A stretch of DNA of 64,000 nucleotides from Wuchereria bancrofti (taxonomy: Eukaryota; Nematoda; Chromadorea; Rhabditida; Onchocercidae): contig SSBO01000012.1 of assembly GCA_005281725.1 (NCBI GenBank), positions 12,423,153 through 12,487,152 on the forward strand, written 5' to 3'. A program made the translations under genes and the position numbers. The notes beneath the pieces were generated by a model that worked only from the letters and a program-made list of their open reading frames with translations, was not told the DNA's origin and did not search any database. Shown one piece after another: positions 38,977-64,000 of this stretch; within the stretch, counting starts at the first letter, position 1, and every line of letters begins with the position of its first letter.

Positions 38977-39171
38977 CTAATAAAATCTTTTTTTGTCCGG
39001 CGAATCCTTTTTGAAATGTTTTCTGTATATCACCACAAACACCTTCCATCTAAGCTGATGTCCTGAATCGGGTCCAACTATGCGAATATTTGAATTAGTA
39101 CGCCTATAATGATAAATAGTATATATACAAGCTTTCTTAAACAAAATTCCACATAGGAAACTTTGAATCTC
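38977..39171 (-). CDS. Possible last exon of a gene downstream of ACK
   Basis: After a good acceptor (TTTTGTTGCAG, minus strand) a 65-codon frame reads EIQSFLCGILFKKACIYTIY, continues with RIVGPDSGHQLRWKVFVVIY, and ends in TAG at 38979-38977. An overlapping frame starting at 39049 (MEGVCGDIQKTFQKGFAGQ) reaches a good donor (GTTCAAG|GTAAGT) near 38973, so the true reading is unclear. The equivalent DNA in the other copy (about 21.5-21.75 kb) breaks both frames. It lies about 350 bp downstream of the ACK stop, a spacing seen in nematode operons, but no homologue is recognised. Confidence 0.25.
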   Translation of the reverse strand, partial: EIQSFLCGILFKKACIYTIYHYRRTNSNIRIVGPDSGHQLRWKVFVVIYRKHFKKDSPDKKRFY

Positions 39172-39519
39172 CTGCAACAAAACCTAAATAAGACAAGAAT
39201 CAGACAGATAAAAATGAAGAAATTAAAATCTATCAGCTTACGAACGATGACGTATACCATAACAAACAAAGAACAAGACATAGGGTATTCATGATTAAAA
39301 AAAAAATCTGGAAAAATTATGCCTAACAAGTTCTGTCACAAGAAATACATGACATCTACTGAAAGCTTTCCAAAATATTATAGAATTTCATAAGTTCCAG
39401 ATTATAAGATAAAAACAATATAAGGACCCCCTAAAATCCATTTCAGAACTTCTTCCAACGACATCTTTACAACTTCCAATGACATCATTACGAAAGATAG
39501 GACATCTCTTAACAATATA

Positions 39520-49201
<9,682 letters not shown>

Positions 49202-52065
49202 CTGCAATAAAAGAAAATTTAATACTGTTTTCTGTTAATGATTCAACATACCAATTTTTACATAATAGCATTAAATATATATACATATATTACGCATACT
49301 CCCTTTTACAAATACTGACAAGCATACGACGTACGCGCGCGATTACACGCATATATTGCCTACAAATACATTTGCAAGTGCAGAAATTTAATTTTGCATA
49401 AAATGATGACATTTCTGCTCACGTTATAACATCATCTACATATATATCTCATTTCTTATCATTGAAAGAAAAAACTAAAACTTGAGGAATAAAAATTTGT
49501 GTCAACTAAGATAGCGCTACTGTAACTTGGAGATATAAAAATTAGAAAATTTTGCTATAAACGTATCATATGACATGAATAAGTGAAATATAAAACCAGA
49601 AAAACACACACTTAAATCCTCACAATCACTGGTAACAAATTAGCAAGAAAAATAAGCATTTAAAATCTGAAACCGAATCACCGGTAATCTTTTTCTGGGT
49701 GACAAATCAAGTTTACATAACTATTTGAAAAATAAAAACGAAAAACAGACAATTGCTTGAATTACAAAACGGCACATCTAAATCTATACAAAATTAAAAA
49801 ATATTTTTTTTTGTAAAATCATTTTACCAATATTTGATAAATTTAGTAGCGATGAGAAATACAGGAAGCAATTTGTCAACAACGATATTAGTCGATATGC
49901 TAATCAACTAATTGGTTAATTAATTATTCCACTACAAATATTTCAAGTTTGTCGAAAAATATCACTTATTTGGATCAGTATTACTAAATGATATGAGATT
50001 TAAAACCATCCAGGCTGATTACCAATTACTATTATCAGAATGATCAGTTATTCCAGCCTAACCTATCATTTGGCCAATCGTCCAATTGATTTGTTGCATC
50101 TTTTAATATAAATGATAAATTTGTCTAAATATTATCTGTGTTATCAGATATTTTACCATTTTACCAGTTATTATCAGCTAACCAATTCGACCACTATCTA
50201 TTATCAAAACTAATACTTTCGATTATTTAAAAAAAAAAACCAGTACCAAAAAGCGTTAAGTTAACTCTTCGCTCAGTACAAGAATGAATAATATTGCGAT
50301 TACTTGATCCTTTAACTCTCTTATGATAAAAAAAGAAATAGCGGACAGCATAATGCAACTTTTAAAATCTCAAAGTGTGAAAATTCCATGAAAATTTGAA
50401 GTTAATATGAGAAAAACTCACAATCAATTAACAAACAAAATAAAACATTTGAAGTTTAGTAGCGCAATTTCACTCAAATATCGATCAATTAATGCAACAA
50501 AATTTCAATCTCATTTCAAAATTCATTAATAAACTAGTAGCTTATTATCATACCACTCTTAAAATACACCAAATACTATGTATTTGTAGTCATTTCAAAA
50601 TCCTTTATTTATCCGATTAATTTTGAAATGATAAATCTATTACATTTACTAGTATAAATTTGAATGGTTTGCTTGAACGAATTGCTTCAATAAATTTCAT
50701 TTCTGATCATTTGTAATTTCGAGTTTTAATTTAATTTGTATGTAATACAAATAATTCTTTATGCTATTAATGGAGGAAAACTAGAGATTTTATGTGAGAA
50801 ATGGTTAAGAATATGAATAGCAAAAATGGGCTACTAAATTAGCAAGAAAAAAATTGAAATGAATGAAACAAGATCGAATGGGAATGACTTTTAAAATTGA
50901 ATAATTTAAATAAAAACATTACTAATAGCATGGAATGAATATTCCCTGCGAAAATAACAAACAAAATAGGAAATTATTTCATTCAATTGAAATATGTTGT
51001 TGTTAATAAATTGAACTTACTGTACATCTATGTTTTAATCATTCATCTTTTTAGTTTTAATTTATTAAATGAATGATTGCAATTGAATGAAAAGGAACGT
51101 AAATAATGTTGAAATTTTACGTCACAAAAATAAAGTTTTGCAATTTAAAACACAACAGAATTAATAATAGAAAATATAATTGAGCAAGTAAAATCGAAAT
51201 GTTTTTTTTTACGCACTATATATAGAAATGAAAGAAATTCATTTCATGCACGTTAACAATGAAAGAAATTGATTAAAAGGCATCAAACTAGAATTAGTAA
51301 GCAAATACCAGTACAGATGCAATCAGTCATATAAAATTGTTTAATTTAAAAAAAAAAGTTAACTAATAAAACAAAATTGCTAATTGAAGAAAAAAGGATG
51401 GATTAACGGACAAAATGATTGCATTAAAAAAGAAGGCAGTAGAAATCATATCTGACTGCAAACCAAATTTACATTTTTTTTTTAAATGCATTTCATCACT
51501 ATTTTCATTTTTTCAATTTATCGGCATAAATGATTAAAATATGGTTTGTAAGTTTAATGTAAAGTAACATAAATATAACCAGTGAATGAACCAATCGACA
51601 ATGATAATATGAGAGTTATGCAATACGTTCGTTGGGCGATACGATATTAGTGATAGTAATCATAAAAGAAAAAATACTGGTTTAGCTGGATGTTAAATAA
51701 ACAATAAAGAAAGCGCTAGTAAGTAATAAAATGATAATAAATAAATCAAACAACAGTAAACTAATAAGAGCCAAAGCAGTATCACAGTCCAAAAAGATTA
51801 AAATTTTAGAAAGTACCAAATTTCTCTTCTAACCCAACAACTTTGGAAATGGAATGTCATCACTCTAACTCGTTCAAATATTTTTTGCTTCATATATATA
51901 TATATATATGTAAACAAAGAGCTTAACTGAAATAGATGGATAGACAAATAGATATAGATAAGGAAACTAAGAAAAAAAACCAGATCAATTTGTCAATTAC
52001 CTCAAGTAATCAATCAATTTTCAGTTAAATATTGAAGCTAGTGTGATATTAGAAAAATGCGATTA
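49202..52065. other. Long AT-rich intergenic region upstream of the ACK gene
   Basis: It probably contains the ACK promoter, but no element can be named. Near 49330-49345 there is a short alternating CG/CA run (GTACGCGCGCGAT), unusual in this AT-rich DNA. At about 49.9-50.2 kb, diverged repeats of a CCAATT/TTATCAG type occur. (TA)n runs lie near 49276 and 51893. No coding sequence is supported. Confidence 0.4.
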
Positions 52066-53394
52066 TTACATGTTCAACTTATTTTTGAACATTCTACCAT
52101 GTCCAGGAATAATCCAATCTGCTTCATTTAATATTATTTTACGGCTTTTCTCCTGCTCTTCCGGATATTTACTATTTTCTTTCCAGCTATCATCATTTTC
52201 TTCAAAAATATCACCTAGAAATGTCAATTTTTTGAAAAATAATTTTTTTTTTCTTTAATAAACCCATGTTTCTTTAACAATTTCTCATCATCGTAAGAAT
52301 GAAAATGGATTACAGACCTACAATATCAACTGTTCCATATTCGGCCCTAACACTATAATACTACGATCATGATCAGTATGCCCAGGAATTGGTCTTATCT
52401 GCACAAAATCATCTAATGTCTAAATACCCTGCAAAATAAATCATATTTAGCTATGGCATATAATAGAAAAATATGAAATTAGATCAACAAGTATCCTCCA
52501 TTCTACCAATAATTTTTTTTACGAAAAATTTTAAAGGAAGTTTTCTGAACGAAATGATTTATATAGTAATGGGATGCTAATATAAGGAAGGAATTTTTCG
52601 CAAAAAAAGTGATATCACAAGGAGACATTATTTGTTGTCATCTCATCGTGGAGCAGTATATCATCGCTGATGCGGAAGTATGATATAAAGTGAAAATAAT
52701 CAACTGCACCGTAAAAACTTCATAAATACCATCTTTGGCCATATCATCACCCATATAAATTTTAGCTTGCTGGAAGAGTGATAAATTACCCCAGTGATCA
52801 CTGTGTCCATGAGTTATTATCAGATCGGTAATATCATCATAATTTAACGAATATTTTGGAAGTGCTGCAAAAATTCATTCCAATTATATAATAATTTATT
52901 TGTATGTTCGCAAATGATTTCAAAAATGTAAGATTTTCAAAATTGTCTATAATTAACGGTCAAAATGGTCAGTGGCCATCTTACACTGGTTATTCGGTAT
53001 TGTTTCAAATGGTAAATATATGAGATGCTAAGTGGGAAATGATGACGTATTTCTTTGCTGTATGATATTTCATAATTATTAATATATATGAAACTTTTCC
53101 ATTTCTAATTTGAAGTTTTTCAGTATCAGCAAAAATTTTCCAAAACACATAATTCAAATATAATTTTCAAGACAAGAGAAAAGAAAGAATGATAAGTATT
53201 AATAAACCTTGGATAATTTGTGTACCATTCCATGGATCACAACAATCCAGCATAATTTTTCTCTTTCCAATTAAAATTAATGCACAGTACCGGACGCTTC
53301 TGAACAATCGTTCCTTTTTACCTGTTTACATTAACCAGCCAGCAATACATACACTTCAGGATATTTCTCCGTTATACCATGTCTTCCATAAAAA
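52066..53394 (-). pseudogene. MBLAC1-type metallo-beta-lactamase gene with inactivating lesions
   Basis: Four exons in order. Exon 1 is ~53394-53208, with YPEVYVLLAG then IGKRKIMLDCCDPWNGTQII. Exon 2 is 52864-52710, with the zinc motif THGHSDHWGNL. Exon 3 is 52419-52318, with IRPIPGHTDHDRSIIVLG then YGTVDIVG. Exon 4 is 52214-52066, with GDIFEEN and ADWIIPGHGRMF before TAA. The order and the HxHxDH, PGHT and GDIFE motifs fit the MBLAC1/SWIP-10 branch of the superfamily. Three lesions exist: an in-frame TAA right after LLAG (~53334), a one-base deletion between SGTV and LILIGKRK (~53284), and a one-base deletion between SIIVLG and YGTVDIVG (~52345). Exon 3 is 102 nt where 103 is needed for phase. 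Exons 2 and 4 are intact. The neighbouring genes show no such errors, so the lesions are probably real. Members of this branch are small hydrolases; human MBLAC1 is a nuclease for histone mRNA 3' ends. Confidence 0.75.
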
Positions 53395-53564
53395 AAAAAT
53401 AAATAAAAGCAATAAATAATTGTAGTTAAGAAATTTGGAGATAGAAATTTAACGTTTCGTCACAGTAAGCCCAGAATAAGATGCGTTAAAATTTGAATCG
53501 TTGATCATTTGTTTTGAAAGATTTGACGTGCGAAGTTGAGCTGAAGGTTGGGTTTCTTACTGGT

Positions 53565-53575
53565 GGGGGGGGGGG
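53565..53575. repeat. Run of 11 G (poly-G tract)
   Basis: A homopolymer G tract between the MBL pseudogene and mrps-28. In C. elegans, 3' fragments beside long G/C tracts mark DOG-1 helicase-dependent deletions. It sits inside a minus-strand frame (53677-53486) encoding PPPPPVRN, which I do not accept as a gene because it lacks any other support. Confidence 0.6.
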
Positions 53576-53769
53576 TTTTGGTAATCTTTGGTTGCTGTGC
53601 AAGGTTACTGATGACTTTTGATCATTACCAGAAGTTGGGTTATTTTTGCTGTTGGATAGATAATGATTTTTAATCATTGTGAAGACCGGATCGGATTCTT
53701 TTTTTCTTGTTGGATAGGTATAAATGATATTTGATCATTTTTGTATATTTAGTCTTGCAGAGGAAATAG

Positions 53770-55548
53770 ATGTTTTCGATGCAAGTTCGTTTCTTGCAAT
53801 CCTTTCACTCTTTGAAACGGATTGGATGTTGGCGGAACAGTAGTGGTACCTCAAGTAGTCAAGCGATACCTTCCACATCATCAGCAATTCCCTCCGATGA
53901 ACAACAATACAAGGGAAGGATAATGAATGAAAATGAAATCAAAGAGGTTCATTTGTTTGCTGTCTGGGAATTTTTACTAGTTTCTATATAGTTGATTATA
54001 CGTCAGAAATAATCCTTCTGATAGATATTTTCTTTTCGTTTCCGTAAAAATAACCTAGTTACTGACATATATATTATCTGTACTTGTTTTGGTTGGATGT
54101 CTGTTATTTCTATTGTTTGGTCGTAATTTTAATACTTCTTTTTACGACACTATAAAGGGCGGTATACTTTGCATATATGGGTATTCACCTTACATGCATT
54201 TCTTAAAAAGGAATTTTATGCCCTTTAATATATATGTCTAGTTTATACATAATGTCTTCATATTGATTTTTTACGATGTTAAGGAATTTTTTCTTAACTT
54301 TAGCACTTTCAAATCTTTCGAGAATACATTTCAAACTTCTCTTTCTATATAACTCTTTATTTCAGGATCGCAAACGCTTCGCAGAATTATTTCGACGCTC
54401 CAAATTTGTACAACTTGGTGATTTTGAAGGACGAGTAGTTATAGGTGAAATTGTGCGGCGAATCGCGGATGATTTATACATCGATATGGGACTAAAATTG
54501 AACGCCGTATGTAAAGCACCGGTGATGAAAAACGAGTTGGTTGATGCTTTAATTCCTGATTAATCTTCAGATTCATGTCAATATTCCTGATAAAATGAAA
54601 AAATTATATCTCATTATTGTCAGTAATTTTTCTTCGGTTGCAATGTTTTACTTCTTTTCACGAAATTTTAGAATTTTAAATCGGATCTATTTTCTCTCAA
54701 TCTTTTATTGATAATGATTAAAAACAAGTGCGATGCACATTAACTCATATGCATGAAATTCCAAGCAGACTTCTATCCAACCAGAAGTTTTCTTTCAAGA
54801 TTACGATAGTTTGGAATTTTAGTGAGATAATGGAACTAATTAGTGTGGGAAGATTTTTGAGAGGATCAATTTCAACACTACTGTTTTATGTGATGACAAC
54901 GCAAAATTTTAGCAATTCTCTATTTTATTCTTTTACATAGCAAAGCATGTACTTAATTAAATAGAGTTTAAATTATATGTTTCAGAAGTTACAAAATAGG
55001 AGCAAAAGTTCTTCTTCGCCTGCATGATCCCGAACTTTCTGAGTTATTTTTGGGTTCTACAAAAGAGTTAACGCTATTAGAAGCAGATGCAACTCTTCTG
55101 AGTCTGTATCGTCCATGTTCGGATGAATCGATAAAAACTTCTTTCCTTGAAAGTATGGAAAAAGAAGGTATCATTATTTGCATTTTTTTTTTCGAACTAC
55201 TATCTGTTGCTACAAAATATGTTTTGCCTTTGTTCAATATCTTCGGACTCGTAATACAATTGGAACGTTTCTTATAATAGGTCAATGTCCCTCAGATTAT
55301 CGGGAGATTTTTTTCCGTTGATAATATTTAGAATTTTATTTTAAACATCTGAGCAATAAATTTTGATAAAACTTAGTTCAGCTAAAAAATAGTTATATAT
55401 ATCTTGTTGATATTTATATATCTTGAAAAAAAAACTCTGTAACTCATAGCAGTTAGTTTTAGTGACGAAGATTGGAACTTCGACGTCGAAAGCTACTACT
55501 GGTGAATCGGAATTAAAAGAATTTGTTGAAAATGCTAACGAGATGTGA
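53770..55548 (+). CDS. mrps-28: Mitochondrial small-subunit ribosomal protein S28
   Basis: Four exons with exact phase: 53770-53946, 54366-54535, 54986-55167 and 55463-55548 (TGA), giving 204 residues (the human protein is 187). Residues 1-50 are a basic, Ser-rich mitochondrial presequence (MFSMQVRFLQSFHSLKRIG). The conserved core follows: FAELFRRSKFVQLGDFEGRV, VIGEIVRRIADDLYIDMGLK, then LRLHDPELSELFLGSTKE and LLEADATLLSLY, which matches S28 in order and spacing. The last exon encodes a polar Ser/Thr/Glu tail. It works in the small subunit of the mitochondrial ribosome. An acceptor-like TCTTGCAG ends about 10 nt before the ATG, consistent with spliced-leader trans-splicing. It lies 1.2 kb upstream of the phosphofructokinase gene on the same strand. 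The final exon is the least certain part. Confidence 0.85.
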
Positions 55549-56744
55549 ATTGAATGCTGTTAGAAAATGAAATTTGAAGAGGGTTGGCATGTTCATGGGG
55601 CTGAAATTCTTGAGGTGGAGAAAAAGCTGTTATTGGCTTTGCATGTGATACGATCAGATCAAGTCAGTTAAAGGATCTTTGCATTGTCATTATTTTAGTT
55701 TTATTATTTTTTCAGAAACTCTTGTGTTTGATGTTAAGCAATTACGCTTTTTTGTATGATATGAATTTGCTTCCATCTTTCTTTGTGCGGCTTCTTTGTG
55801 GTTTCGAAATCTCATTATGCATATGTATGCGTAATCATCATTTTGGGCATTAAAATTTTATATTCATGCACCATTCTATTGCTGTCTCCTCATCAATTTG
55901 ATTAATTAGCATAACTTTATATTAGATGGTCAATAGTCATGCTACCTTAGGTATTTCTAAATCAGATTAACCTACGTCTTAAGCAAAGCAAAAATAAAAA
56001 CCTTAGTGGATCAAGTTAATTTTCATTAAATGTTTAATTTATTGTATTGTATCGTGAAAAATTTTCCGTTGTTTGTCAAAGTTTGGAATTGACTTGGACT
56101 TGGAGTTTGTCGTTCTGACATCTCATATTTTTACTCATATTAGAACAGAAATGGAGTAAGTGCAGCTGTTAGACTCTTGTAAGCAGGTAATCTAGTGAAT
56201 GTGAAACTGTTAGAAATATTGTATTTTTTCGCAGTAACAATTGGACAAACCATTTTACAATAATTATTTGTAAGATAAAAAAAGATGATTTGGATGGAGA
56301 AGATATAGCTAACTTAATTGATGTAATTTCTCAATTCTTTCGATATCATTTTTATATTTTATGAGAAGTCTGCCAAAAATTTAACGAGTTTTAATATCAG
56401 TCGCTCAGTTTCGTATTACGGAATGATATGTTAATTTTATTATTTTGTTAATTTGTTGCTGTTTTGTTAATTTTCTTCTGGAATAATTCCACTAATTCTG
56501 TCATTTGATTATTTCATATTTCTTTATGAAGCCAAGTTGTATATACTGAATAAATATTTTATCTGAAGTAATGCGTAAATGTTTTCTAGTTGACATTCAT
56601 AATTCTTTAATTTAGTCAATATTTTCCCAATGTTTTGATTTACTCAGTGTTTTGATCAAGTTTTGTCCGTGATTTACGTGAATTTACTGAGTAGTTGTGT
56701 CCCATCATAATGCTATCACTTATTTAACGATTGTTTCCCTATAG
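55549..56744. other. Intergenic region between mrps-28 and phosphofructokinase
   Basis: T-rich DNA. At 55567-55662 an ATG-initiated 32-codon frame (MKFEEGWHVHGAEILEVEKK) runs to a GTCAGT donor in phase 0. It could be a first exon of the phosphofructokinase gene or chance. Nothing else is supported. Confidence 0.35.
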
Positions 56745-62452
<5,708 letters not shown>

Positions 62453-64000
62453 ACATTTTTGGCATAGTAATTTTCCTTTTTTAATTGTAAAACTCTTTAT
62501 TAATTATCGTGTCGAGTTCATATTAATGATAGGCTTTGAAATAATTTGAAATAAGCAAAAAAAAGTGAGCATAATTGAACATAATTGAAGCGAGATCATC
62601 ACTGAAAATTGAGTCTTTTTTTTTCTTTTAAATATGAAAGTCTCTCACAAGCTGTAGCATAAGCATTTCTAGAATTCCTTGATATTAGCTTGAATCTTCT
62701 ATTGCTTTTCATTCTTCCAGTATTATTTGGCAATATCTATTTGTACTTATTATTGGTATATTTATTCCTTTTTAATTTATAATTCGGTAGAAGTTTGTTT
62801 TTCATTAAGCTTAATTGCCATTAGCATGTCTTTGTTAGCAGTATTTATGCAGAAAACTTGTATTATTTTGTTACCTTGTATTATTTTATTGTAGTATTTT
62901 TCATAAAATTTGATAGTTATTTTCCGATCATTTACAAAGATTTCTTTTTTGCTATATGATATGATCTTCTCCGAATGTTTTGCTTTTAGCTTTGAGCAAA
63001 AAAGAAAACTACGAAGTAATGGAGTATATGACGTGGTATGTGCTAAAATGAAATGTAATTGACTTAGCACTTCATAACACCTGCTGAAAACGATATATCG
63101 AAATTTCCCCCGAGAAAGATACATTTTTCAATTCATCAGTCATAATCTAATGATTTCACGAGATTGCAGCAATGAATTAATACAAATAAATAACTCATAC
63201 GCCTGGTATTGATAAAGCAACACAATTGTAATTAAGAAAGACATTCCAAGGAAAATATTTATTTTTTCATAAGACGGATTTATAAAATGAAAATTGACAA
63301 ATTTTTAAGTTTTTCCACATTACTATATTTTCTCGTCAAACACAGATTTATTACATACCCACTCCATTAGATTCTGACTACAAATACAATTGGATCGAAA
63401 TGAATGAATGGATAGGATTCCGATTTCTGGACTTGAAGTGCTTCTCTATCTCATTTCTGTAAATTCAAATGTACATATGTTATTCTTAGAATGAAGAGCA
63501 AGTAATATTCCCGGAAAAAATATTATTCATTATCATATTCCTAAACATCCCGAAATTCGTTATGCAAGTAACTAACAGTGAGTGAAATTATTTCTCCTGT
63601 TTTACAAATAGTTAAATATGTATCAAATTATAAATAAAATGAAAAGTCACATTCTTTTTTCCTTTTTACTTCAAAAATAATTTGTATGTCGAAATTAATT
63701 TATCAAAAATAAATAGCTCCAACTTACTATAATCATTTCTAACAAAGTGTCAAAGTAAAAATCTCATTAACATCTCATTCTGTTATGCTATTAAAATTAT
63801 GATAACTATTGTAAAATAATAGATTTTTTCATATTATCACTTTGTATATTCCAGAAGGAATAATCATTTATCAAATCTAATATTACCACTTTAATCCATG
63901 ACCCATCCCCACAATCATAGGAAAAAACCCTAGTACAAAATAATCATATAAAGTAATGCACTCCTCTAATTCACTGGGAATAACAAATGAAGCGAGAGGC
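62453..64000. other. Downstream AT-rich DNA with one unassigned open frame
   Basis: A 115-codon minus-strand frame (63124-62777, starting MYLSRGKFRYIVFSRCYEVL, later KEIFVNDRKITIKFYEKYYN) is the longest in this stretch. It has no recognised domain, no clear splice partners and a Lys/Ile-rich composition, so it may be chance. The rest contains the phosphofructokinase 3' UTR and nothing else that I can name. Confidence 0.3.

Noticed and set aside
53486..53677. 63-codon minus-strand frame with PPPPP
   Set aside because: Created by a poly-G tract; no splice or conservation evidence, and it is not in the expected place for the MBL gene's first exon.

Overview
The window looks like nuclear DNA of a parasitic nematode, most likely a filarial (spirurid) worm. 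It is very AT-rich, its genes are split into many short exons with consensus GT..(T)TTTCAG introns (two appear to be GC-AG), and it carries an exact 22-nt match to the nematode spliced leader SL1. Coding sequence is sparse and sits in islands separated by kilobases of low-complexity A/T.

Layout. 0.7-2.0 kb (+): the last three exons of an unidentified gene. 2.5-6.2 kb: AT-rich DNA repeated on either side of single N bases. 10.7-15.6 kb (+): a decayed nematode receptor tyrosine kinase with introns retained. 16.2-16.85 kb (-): an intact two-exon gene for a 100-residue single-pass membrane protein. 17-20.6 kb: more sequence repeated around N bases. 21.0-26.9 kb (-): a broken duplicate of an ACK-family kinase gene. 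27-34 kb: gene-poor DNA with a hairpin element, a degenerate minisatellite and one possible small secreted protein. 35.0-38.2 kb: a repeated block carrying the SL1 match. 39.5-49.2 kb (-): the intact ACK/TNK2 (SID-3-like) tyrosine kinase gene, about 25 exons, with SAM-like, kinase, SH3, Cdc42-binding-like, proline-rich and UBA regions. 52.1-53.4 kb (-): an MBLAC1-type metallo-beta-lactamase gene with three inactivating lesions. 53.8-55.5 kb (+): mitochondrial ribosomal protein S28. 56.7-62.45 kb (+): ATP-dependent 6-phosphofructokinase, both halves, all exons phase-consistent.

Quality. Seven junctions marked by N (six single N, one run of 21 N) are flanked by direct copies that look identical, from 150 to 1603 bp. 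These are best read as unmerged contig overlaps, so about 5.5 kb of the window is probably counted twice. They differ in kind from the diverged ACK duplication, which is real.

The intact genes are housekeeping or signalling genes (glycolysis, mitochondrial translation, Cdc42-linked tyrosine kinase signalling) with no evident shared pathway. The more unusual content is the set of three pseudogenes, the SL1 match outside a recognisable SL RNA gene, and the GC-AG introns. I found no tRNA, rRNA, CRISPR array or bacterial (for example Wolbachia-like) insert.
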